5,072 nucleotides of DNA from positions 1-5,072 of the forward strand of contig PTKA01000155.1 of assembly GCA_002937525.1 (NCBI GenBank), written 5' to 3'. This document shows positions 1 to 5,072 of this stretch, piece by piece (within the stretch, counting starts at the first letter, position 1; the number at the start of each line of letters is the position of its first letter). The notes below the pieces were generated by a model that ran no database searches, was not told where the DNA came from, and worked only from the letters and a program-made list of their open reading frames with translations. The DNA is from Alphaproteobacteria bacterium MarineAlpha10_Bin3. Its GTDB lineage: Bacteria; Pseudomonadota; Alphaproteobacteria; UBA8366; GCA-2717185. Both the position numbers and the translations under genes were made by a program.

Positions 1-150
1 CTAAGTCTTTGGCCGTGACGGATCATTGGGAATTTTCGGCGCCCGCGAACATTACACGCGCCATGGCAAACGCGAGGGCCGAATCTGGGGCCTGGCGGAA
101 TGATGAATCGGGCCTCGCGGAACCGCGCTTCGGCCGGGCAACGCCATCGC
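1..150. other. Flank left of mobA without a recognised gene
   Basis: No protein family, RNA gene or promoter was recognised here. A plus-strand frame is open from position 3 to a TGA at 174-176, and a minus-strand ATG near position 27 reads out of the window. Either could belong to a neighbouring gene, but neither shows recognisable motifs in the few residues available. Confidence 0.4.
111..135 (-). terminator. Possible GC-rich hairpin downstream of mobA
   Basis: About 16 nt after the mobA stop, minus-strand sequence can fold as an outer GGCC/GGCC stem (132-135 with 111-114) enclosing an inner CGCG/CGCG stem (124-127 with 116-119) around a 4-nt loop. No U-run follows, so this is not a textbook intrinsic terminator. 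It could be a transcript-stabilising hairpin, or chance in GC-rich DNA. Confidence 0.22.
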
Positions 151-774
151 TCAGATCGTATCCACCAGCGCCATGATTTCTTCGGCCCGCTCAAGGTCTT
201 CGGGCCGGTTGACATTGAAGAATGGATCGTAGGGGGCGCTGGTGAATTCAACGACCGATAATTCGTAACCTCCGGTCCACCGGTCGACCTTGCGGATATT
301 TTCCACCGTCATTGCGTGGCGCAGCGCCGCGCGCAGCCGCACCGGCCAGAGCCCGGCAACCGGATGGTTGCGGCCCGCCGAGGCGGCACAGGCCATATCG
401 CTACCCTCGCTGGCAACCGCATCCACCATCCGCCCGATCAAATCTGGCGGCAGGAACGGCGCGTCGGTCGGAATGGTCGCCAGCCAGCTGCAACCTCGCG
501 CCGACGCCCATTCCAGACCGGTGAGCACGCCGGCAAGCGGCCCGGCGTTGCCGGGCATGACATCGGGCAGCACCGGCAGACCGAAATCGTCGAAACGGGC
601 GGCATCGCCATTGGCGTTCAAGGCCAAAGGCCCGACCTGGGGCGCGATGCAGGCGGCAATCCGCGCAAGAATCGTCGTCCCGCCAAGCATGCGCAGGCAT
701 TTGTCGCCGCCGCCCATTCGCCGGGACAATCCCCCGGCCAGCAAGAGACCGGCGATCGGCGCGCCGCCGGTCAT
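151..774 (-). CDS. mobA: Molybdenum cofactor guanylyltransferase MobA
   Basis: MobA transfers GMP from GTP to Mo-molybdopterin in the cytoplasm, giving the MGD cofactor used by DMSO-reductase-family enzymes such as formate dehydrogenase. Numbered from the chosen start (207 aa, close to the usual MobA length), the N-terminal nucleotide-binding motif LAGGLSRRMGGGDK lies at residues 12-25, with the lysine at 25 matching the GTP-binding Lys of E. coli MobA. Further matches are GPLAGVLTGLE (78-88), the metal-binding TDAPFLPPDL segment (103-112, Asp104) and the C-terminal NVNRPEDLERAE (187-198). The frame is open upstream to a TTG at 795, but the ATG at 774 is preferred because its ATGA overlaps the stop of the preceding cyclase gene by 4 nt, a translational-coupling arrangement. 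It is the last gene of the fdhD-cyclase-mobA unit. Function is secure from motifs; the exact start is inferred. Confidence 0.93.
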   Translation of the reverse strand: MTGGAPIAGLLLAGGLSRRMGGGDKCLRMLGGTTILARIAACIAPQVGPLALNANGDAARFDDFGLPVLPDVMPGNAGPLAGVLTGLEWASARGCSWLATIPTDAPFLPPDLIGRMVDAVASEGSDMACAASAGRNHPVAGLWPVRLRAALRHAMTVENIRKVDRWTGGYELSVVEFTSAPYDPFFNVNRPEDLERAEEIMALVDTI

Positions 775-1685
775 GCCGGTTCGCCTGGTTGCCAAAGACG
801 AAGCCGGTTCCGGCCCTCGTCCTTGGCCTGGTAAAGTGCCGCATCGGCAAATTCGATGGTCTGTTTCAACGGCACGCGCGCCGCCGCAAGGCAGAGCCCA
901 AACGACGCGGTAATTGGCAGCTCGCCGCCGTCAGGCAGCGGCACCGGTGCGTTCGCCAGGGATTGGCGTAGCCGTTCGACAATCTCCGACGCCCGCTCGG
1001 CGTTGGCGCTCGGCAGACAGATCAGGAACTCCTCGCCGCCATAGCGGAAAATTTCGTCATAGCGCCGCAGATTGGCGAGAAACCGGCCGGCGACGGTGCG
1101 CAGGACGTGATCCCCGGCAACATGGCCATGGCTATCGTTCACCGCCTTGAAATAGTCGATATCGGCCAGCACGATGCAACATGGTACGCCGGTGCGCAGC
1201 GCCCGTTCACGCTCGCGCTCCAGAACCTGCATCATGATCTGCCGGTTCGGCACCCCGGTCAGCGGATCGAGCTCCGAGACCGCCATGCGGAAGGCGTCGC
1301 GAATCCGGCGCGCCTGGGTATTGAAAAGCCGCACCTTTTCCACAAACGCACCATACTCGACGGTCGGGATCGCCTCGCCTTCGGCCGCCTTCAAGGCGAG
1401 GAAGCGGCCGAATTCATGCATGTCCTCATGGGCCCGGCCAAGCGCGCGAAATGCCGCTTGATCGAGCAGCCCCTGGTCCCTGTTGAGATCCATCCAGCTT
1501 CCGAAGCGCGACAGGAACTGTGCGTATTGCGAGACGACGCTGGGGTCGGGCGCTTCGCCGCAGATGATCGCCCGGTGCCACCGCTGCATCCACTCGGCGT
1601 TCTCATCGATGGCGGCGTCGATACCATGCAGAATTTCGCCGGTATCCTGGGCCGCCGGGCCGGCCTGGTTTGTGGCTTCCGTCAT
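771..1685 (-). CDS. Diguanylate cyclase with N-terminal CZB-like sensor domain (DgcZ-like)
   Basis: Predicted cytoplasmic enzyme of 304 aa that condenses two GTP into c-di-GMP. The GGDEF domain fills about residues 135-300: metal/substrate segment DIDYFKAVND at 175-184, active-site loop RYGGEEF at 214-220, and an RxxD inhibitory site (Arg207-Asp210) five residues before the GG. The N-terminal ~110 residues align by eye with the zinc-binding CZB domain of E. coli DgcZ: AIDENAEW (25-32), LSRFGSW (58-64) and AHEDMH (85-90). Only the last two His ligands (86, 90) are kept; the first His is Asn29 and the Cys is Ser59. No membrane segments or signal peptide are seen. The longest frame begins at a TTG (1700), but that codon lies upstream of the AAGGAG that serves the ATG at 1685, so the ATG is used. 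It starts 15 nt after fdhD and overlaps mobA by 4 nt, so co-transcription with both is likely. Cyclase activity is well supported; the signal sensed is unknown. Confidence 0.9.
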   Translation of the reverse strand: MTEATNQAGPAAQDTGEILHGIDAAIDENAEWMQRWHRAIICGEAPDPSVVSQYAQFLSRFGSWMDLNRDQGLLDQAAFRALGRAHEDMHEFGRFLALKAAEGEAIPTVEYGAFVEKVRLFNTQARRIRDAFRMAVSELDPLTGVPNRQIMMQVLERERERALRTGVPCCIVLADIDYFKAVNDSHGHVAGDHVLRTVAGRFLANLRRYDEIFRYGGEEFLICLPSANAERASEIVERLRQSLANAPVPLPDGGELPITASFGLCLAAARVPLKQTIEFADAALYQAKDEGRNRLRLWQPGEPA

Positions 1686-1690
1686 CGGCG

Positions 1691-1696
1691 CTCCTT
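1691..1696 (-). promoter_or_regulatory. Shine-Dalgarno of the diguanylate cyclase gene
   Basis: Minus-strand AAGGAG lies 5 nt before the ATG at 1685. It falls inside the longer frame that would start at the TTG at 1700, so it decides the start in favour of the ATG. It sits in the 15-nt gap after the fdhD stop codon. Confidence 0.8.
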
Positions 1697-1700
1697 GCAA

Positions 1701-2570
1701 TCAGGCGCTGGACGCCTTACGTCGCGATCCGGCCGATTCCGCCGGTACGCGCTTGGGATCGGCGTCATAGAGGATGCGTTGCGTCCCGGACAGCGCCAGG
1801 AAGCGGTGGCCGCGGGCGCGCCCGATCAGGGTCAATCCAGCCTGCCGCGCCAATTCCACGCCCCACACCGTGAACCCGGAGCGCGATATCAGAATCGGGA
1901 TGCCCATCTGTACGGTCTTGATCACCATCTCCGAGGTCAGCCGGCCTGTGGTGTAGAATATCTTATCGGCCGCCGCGATTTCGTGCATGGCCATATAGCC
2001 GGCGATTTTGTCGATGGCATTGTGCCGCCCCACATCCTCCATATACAGCAATGGATCCGGCCCTTGCGCCAGCACGCACCCATGAATGGCCCCCGCCTCA
2101 AGATACAGGCTCGGCGTGGTGTTGACGCTCTTGGTCAGGGCATACAGCCACGATGTTTTCAGCACCGCGTCGCCGGGCAGGCGAATATCGTCGAATCGTT
2201 CCATCAAATCGCCGAATGCGGTACCTTGCGCGCAACCCGATGTCAGCGTCTTGCGGCGCAGCTTGTCCTCGAAATCGGTTTTGCGGTCGGTACGCACGAC
2301 GACGACATCCAGATCCTCGTCGAAGTCGATGCCCAGAATACGGTCCTGCGGGCCCAGCATGTTTTGATTTAACAGATAGCCGACGGCGAGATAGTCGGGA
2401 TAGTCGCCGATCGTCATCATGGTGACGATCTCCTGACCGTTCAGATACAGGGTCAGCGGCCGTTCGACCACGACCGATGTTTCCTGGTGGTCGCCGTTTT
2501 GATCGATACCGGAGATCCGCGCCGTCAGCCGGCTATCGGTTGGATCCGGTTTCACGATATAGTCGCTCAT
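1701..2570 (-). CDS. fdhD: Formate dehydrogenase accessory sulfurtransferase FdhD
   Basis: FdhD receives sulfur from a cysteine desulfurase (IscS in E. coli) and passes it to the bis-MGD cofactor of formate dehydrogenase, which is essential for activity. From the ATG at 2570 the protein has 289 aa, near the E. coli length. Family landmarks are RPLTLYLNGQEI (37-48), a cysteine loop TSGCAQGT (110-117, Cys113), the EDVGRHNAIDK block (178-188), TTGRLTSEMV (207-216) and the ISRSGFTVWGVELA block (228-241). E. coli FdhD has a CxxC pair in the loop; here only the first Cys remains and Gly takes the second position. The C-terminal ~20 residues are a basic, low-complexity tail. A GTG at 2603 would add 11 residues but would leave almost no spacer to the divergent gene. 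Neither start has a strong ribosome site, so the start is uncertain. It is the first gene of the minus-strand unit with the cyclase and mobA. Confidence 0.93.
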   Translation of the reverse strand: MSDYIVKPDPTDSRLTARISGIDQNGDHQETSVVVERPLTLYLNGQEIVTMMTIGDYPDYLAVGYLLNQNMLGPQDRILGIDFDEDLDVVVVRTDRKTDFEDKLRRKTLTSGCAQGTAFGDLMERFDDIRLPGDAVLKTSWLYALTKSVNTTPSLYLEAGAIHGCVLAQGPDPLLYMEDVGRHNAIDKIAGYMAMHEIAAADKIFYTTGRLTSEMVIKTVQMGIPILISRSGFTVWGVELARQAGLTLIGRARGHRFLALSGTQRILYDADPKRVPAESAGSRRKASSA

Positions 2571-2619
2571 GGGGTGAATATGGCGCGCCCGGTTCGGTGC
2601 CACAAGCTTGGTAAACGAT
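2571..2619. promoter_or_regulatory. Divergent fdhD/tupA spacer, presumed promoter region
   Basis: This 49-nt spacer separates two genes transcribed away from each other, so promoters for both must lie in it or reach into the coding ends. No convincing -35/-10 pair was identified on either strand. The only symmetric element noted is a short CAAGCTTG palindrome at about 2603-2610. The role is inferred from gene orientation alone. Confidence 0.4.
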
Positions 2620-3462
2620 ATGATGGCGACAAGGCGCGTATTCTCGACCGCAATCTGGCTGATCTTCGGCTTCCTGGCCGCAATTCAACCGCAGTCCCGC
2701 GCGGCGGAACGCGCACTTCTGCTTGCCTCCACGACATCGACGGAAAACTCCGGGCTGTTCGCCCATCTACTGCCCCTGTTCGAGGCCGCCAGCGGTATCA
2801 AGACACGCGTGATCGCGGTCGGCACCGGCCAGGCGCTGCGCCTGGCGCGCAGAGGCGATGCCGATATCCTGCTGGTCCACGACGCCGAGGCCGAGAAAGC
2901 GCTCGTGGCCAAGGGCTATGGCAGCGAGCGCCGGGCCATCATGTATAACGACTTCGTGCTGCTCGGGCCGGCTGAAGATCCGGCCGGCGTTCGCGGCCTG
3001 ACCGATATCCGCGTGGCCTTGCGGGCGATATCGGCGCGGCAGTCGCTGTTCGTCTCGCGCGGCGACGACAGCGGCACCCACCGGGCCGAACGGCGGCAAT
3101 GGAAGAGTGCCGGCATCGACGTGGCCACCGCATCCGGCGCCTGGTACCGCGAGGCCGGCTCGGGCATGGGCGCCACGCTCAACATCGCCAGCGGTCTCGG
3201 CGCCTACGTCCTGGCCGACCGTGCGACCTGGATCGGATTTCGCAATAAAGGCGGTCTGGACATCCTGGTCCAGGGCGACCCCCGGCTTTTCAATCAGTAC
3301 GGCGTCATTCCGGTGAGCCCGAAACGCCATCCCCATGTCAACGCCGGAGCGGCGCGCAAACTGACCGACTGGCTCGGTTCCCCGGCCGGGCAGCAGGCCA
3401 TCGCCGCGTTTCGCGTCAACGGACAGCAGCTCTTTTTTCCAAACTACGCGCCCGGATCGTAA
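2620..3462 (+). CDS. tupA: Tungstate ABC transporter substrate-binding protein, TupA type
   Basis: Predicted periplasmic binding protein that captures tungstate for import. From the ATG at 2620 (280 aa), a signal peptide is evident: basic MMATRRVF, a hydrophobic stretch to about residue 22, and probable cleavage after SRA (residue 28). TupA-family motifs follow in order: STTSTENSGL (37-46), AVGTGQAL (66-73), GDADILLVHD (79-88), MYNDFVLLGPAEDPAG (108-123), SRGDDSGTH (146-154), AGSGMGATL (179-187) and LFNQYGVIPV (223-232). The conserved STTST and SRGDDSGTH loops are expected oxyanion contacts. The frame is open back to a TTG at 2608; ATG at 2620 or 2623 is more plausible, with a weak TTGGTAA about 8 nt before 2620. 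It stands alone: no tupB or tupC follows, and the convergent modC begins 7 nt after its stop. Tungstate rather than molybdate preference is inferred from the family. Confidence 0.87.
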   Translation: MMATRRVFSTAIWLIFGFLAAIQPQSRAAERALLLASTTSTENSGLFAHLLPLFEAASGIKTRVIAVGTGQALRLARRGDADILLVHDAEAEKALVAKGYGSERRAIMYNDFVLLGPAEDPAGVRGLTDIRVALRAISARQSLFVSRGDDSGTHRAERRQWKSAGIDVATASGAWYREAGSGMGATLNIASGLGAYVLADRATWIGFRNKGGLDILVQGDPRLFNQYGVIPVSPKRHPHVNAGAARKLTDWLGSPAGQQAIAAFRVNGQQLFFPNYAPGS

Positions 3463-3469
3463 AGGCGGA

Positions 3470-4594
3470 TCAGGTCCGGTCCAGTGCGGTGTCCATCGCC
3501 GTTGGCCGGCCCAGACTTCGGCGGTCGACCGCGACGGCCTTGATCAGCGCGTAAATCGGCACGCCCGAAGCCAGCGCCAATTCGCGCACCGAAAGCTTGG
3601 TAATCCGGGCCCATAACGGGCTGCCGATATCGAGCAGCACATGGGCTTGCGGTCCGTCGCCATCGGCGATCTGCACGACTTTTCCCGGCAGGATGTTGAG
3701 GATGCTGGTCCGTAGCGGCGCTTCCAGGCTGAGCGCAACATCGCGCGAGCGGATCCGCACATTGATCGCCGAGCCGGGCGGCGCGTCGATTTCCGGCACG
3801 ATCAACTCACCGCCCTTGAAGGCCAGCCGGGTGATGCCGCGCGCGGGGTCATGCGCACGGACCGTCGCGCGCAGCACCGCGCCGGCATCGAGCCGCCCGG
3901 TATAGGGATGCAGATCGAGGCGCGAGGTCACTTCTTCGATCGGGCCGGTGGCGATAATCCGGCCCTTGTCGATCAGCGCCAGGGTCGAGGCCAGCCGCAA
4001 CACCTCTTCGATTGCGTGACTGACATAGAGGATCGGCACGCCGAGGTCATGGCCAAGACGTTCGATGAACGGCAAAATTTCCGCCTTGCGATCCGCGTCG
4101 AGCGACGCCAGCGGCTCATCCATCAGCAACAAACGCGGGCTGGTCAGCACGGCGCGCGCAATCGCCACGCGCTGCCGCTCGCCGCCGGACAGGGTGCCGG
4201 GCGCGCGTGCCAGCAAGCCGCCAAGATCGAGTATGCCGACGACTTGATCGAGGGAAAATTCCTGCCGCCGCCGCCCGCTTCGCTTCAGCCCATAGGCGAT
4301 ATTGGCGGCCACCGAAAGATGCGGGAAAAGATGGGTTTCCTGGAATACGAAACCGATCGCGCGGCGGTGCGGTGCAATGAAGATGCCCCGCGCATCGTCC
4401 TGCCAGATTTCCTCCTCAACGGTGATCCGGTTGCCGGCCACCCGGTCCAGCCCGGCGATCAGGCGTAGGAAGGTGCTTTTGCCGCTGCCGGACGGCCCAA
4501 ATAGCGCGGTCACGCCCTCGACCGGCAGATCGAGTTCGGCGTCGAGGCTGAAGTCCGGAAACCGGGCGCGGCATCGCGCCAATAGCCGGGTCAT
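3470..4594 (-). CDS. modC: Molybdate ABC transporter ATP-binding protein ModC
   Basis: Cytoplasmic ATPase that powers molybdate uptake through ModB. The protein has 374 aa, typical for ModC. The ABC domain shows Walker A GPSGSGKST (33-41), Q-loop Gln85 in FVFQE, signature LSGGERQR (135-142), Walker B LLLMDEPLASLD (155-166) and switch His193 in VSHAIEEV. A C-terminal Mop/TOBE domain spans about 290-357 (starting near RTSILNILPGKVVQI, including KLSVRELALASG). Such domains bind molybdate, and their presence separates ModC from the shorter TupC. The ATG at 4594 overlaps the modB stop as ATGA, with no strong Shine-Dalgarno, so translation is probably coupled to modB. All catalytic motifs are intact. 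Its 3' end faces the tupA-type gene across 7 nt. Confidence 0.95.
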   Translation of the reverse strand: MTRLLARCRARFPDFSLDAELDLPVEGVTALFGPSGSGKSTFLRLIAGLDRVAGNRITVEEEIWQDDARGIFIAPHRRAIGFVFQETHLFPHLSVAANIAYGLKRSGRRRQEFSLDQVVGILDLGGLLARAPGTLSGGERQRVAIARAVLTSPRLLLMDEPLASLDADRKAEILPFIERLGHDLGVPILYVSHAIEEVLRLASTLALIDKGRIIATGPIEEVTSRLDLHPYTGRLDAGAVLRATVRAHDPARGITRLAFKGGELIVPEIDAPPGSAINVRIRSRDVALSLEAPLRTSILNILPGKVVQIADGDGPQAHVLLDIGSPLWARITKLSVRELALASGVPIYALIKAVAVDRRSLGRPTAMDTALDRT

Positions 4595-5072
4595 CGCCGC
4601 GGCCCCGCCACCACGCGGATGGGAAACTGCCGGTTCAGCGCATAGACCAGCACCAGCACCACGAACGAAAATATCAGCAGCCCGGCCGACAGCGTATGCG
4701 CCGCCGCGTAATTCAATGTCTCGACATACTCATAGACGGCGATGGCGATGACCTTGGTTTCGCCCGGAATATTGCCGCCGACCATCAGCACGACGCCGAA
4801 CTCGCCCAGCGTATGCGCAAAACACAGCACGATAGCCGTCAGATAGCCGCGCAGCGCCATCGGCGACGCAACGGTCATAAAGGCGTCGAGCGGGCTGGCG
4901 CCCAGCATATAGGCGGCTTCGAGCGGACCGCGGCCATTTGCCTCGAACGCCACCTGAAGCGGCTGCACGGCGAAAGGCAATGAATACAGCACCGACGCCA
5001 CCACCAGCCCGGTGAACGAGAACGTCAAGGTGGAGCCGGTCAAACTAACCCAGAATGCGCCGACCGGACCAC
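4591..5072 (-). CDS. modB: Molybdate ABC transporter permease ModB (partial, 5' end outside window)
   Basis: Inner-membrane channel subunit of the ModABC importer. Only the C-terminal 159 codons are present; the frame stays open to the right edge, so the TTG at 5043 is internal and not the start. Visible features are hydrophobic segments at about residues 19-35, 76-98 and 125-147 of the fragment. The cytoplasmic EAA loop that contacts ModC is at 51-70 (EAAYMLGAS, ending in a conserved Pro). ModB-typical AHTLGEFG (85-92) and NIPGETKVIAIAVYEYVE (100-117) are also present. It overlaps modC by 4 nt and is therefore its operon partner. The expected periplasmic partner modA would lie further upstream, beyond 5072, and cannot be confirmed. 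The family call is secure; residue numbers refer to the fragment. Confidence 0.92.
   Translation of the reverse strand, partial: GPVGAFWVSLTGSTLTFSFTGLVVASVLYSLPFAVQPLQVAFEANGRGPLEAAYMLGASPLDAFMTVASPMALRGYLTAIVLCFAHTLGEFGVVLMVGGNIPGETKVIAIAVYEYVETLNYAAAHTLSAGLLIFSFVVLVLVYALNRQFPIRVVAGPRR

Noticed and set aside
3..176. A plus-strand frame open from the left edge to a TGA inside the mobA 3' end
   Set aside because: About 57 codons without recognisable motifs, overlapping mobA by 26 nt. It might be the end of a gene entering from the left, but GC-rich DNA gives such open stretches by chance.
771..795. TTG at 795 as the mobA start
   Set aside because: It would add seven residues before the typical MobA N-terminus and lengthen the overlap with the cyclase gene. 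The ATG at 774 gives a standard 4-nt ATGA overlap.
290..913. Plus-strand open frames of 170-207 codons opposite mobA
   Set aside because: They are rich in Arg, Pro and Ala with no family signal, and mobA on the other strand has all expected motifs.
1107..2372. A 421-codon plus-strand open frame opposite the cyclase and fdhD genes
   Set aside because: It lies antisense to two genes with clear family motifs, crosses their junction, and shows no recognisable domain. Long antisense frames are expected in GC-rich coding DNA.
2550..2600. Possible ModE-like operator half-sites (CGATATAG and AATATGGCG)
   Set aside because: Spacing and symmetry do not match a convincing palindrome, and the first half lies within fdhD coding sequence. 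The resemblance is too weak to call.
2767..3336. A 189-codon minus-strand frame opposite tupA
   Set aside because: It is antisense to a gene with strong TupA motifs and a signal peptide, and its product has no recognisable domain.
3851..4468. A 205-codon plus-strand frame opposite modC
   Set aside because: It mirrors the ATPase coding sequence; all ModC motifs are on the minus strand.

Overview
The window reads as a molybdenum/tungsten cofactor locus serving a formate dehydrogenase or a related bis-MGD enzyme. It is GC-rich, densely packed DNA with ATGA stop/start overlaps. The protein flavour is proteobacterial, most probably alphaproteobacterial; this is inferred from composition and family resemblance only. 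No RNA genes, insertion sequences, CRISPR arrays or clear repeats were seen.

Layout, left to right. Positions 1-150 hold no convincing gene. Positions 151-2570 are a minus-strand unit transcribed fdhD -> diguanylate cyclase -> mobA. The cyclase starts 15 nt after fdhD ends behind a good Shine-Dalgarno, and its stop overlaps the mobA start by 4 nt. Positions 2571-2619 are a 49-nt divergent spacer. Positions 2620-3462 (plus strand) encode a TupA-type tungstate-binding periplasmic protein. After a 7-nt convergent gap, positions 3470-5072 carry modC and the 3' part of modB on the minus strand, overlapping by 4 nt. modB continues past the right edge, and a modA is expected beyond it but cannot be seen.

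How the parts fit: TupA (tungstate capture) and ModBC (molybdate import) supply the metal. MobA adds GMP to molybdopterin to make the MGD cofactor. FdhD passes sulfur to the cofactor of formate dehydrogenase. The unexpected member is the diguanylate cyclase placed between fdhD and mobA. It resembles E. coli DgcZ in having an N-terminal CZB-like zinc-sensor domain and a C-terminal GGEEF domain, but two of the four zinc-ligand positions (His and Cys) are replaced by Asn and Ser. The cyclase active site and product-inhibition site look intact. This suggests a c-di-GMP output coupled to metal-cofactor or formate metabolism, with altered sensing.

Several longest-possible starts use TTG or GTG codons. 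Starts given here were moved to internal ATGs where a ribosome site or gene overlap supports this.
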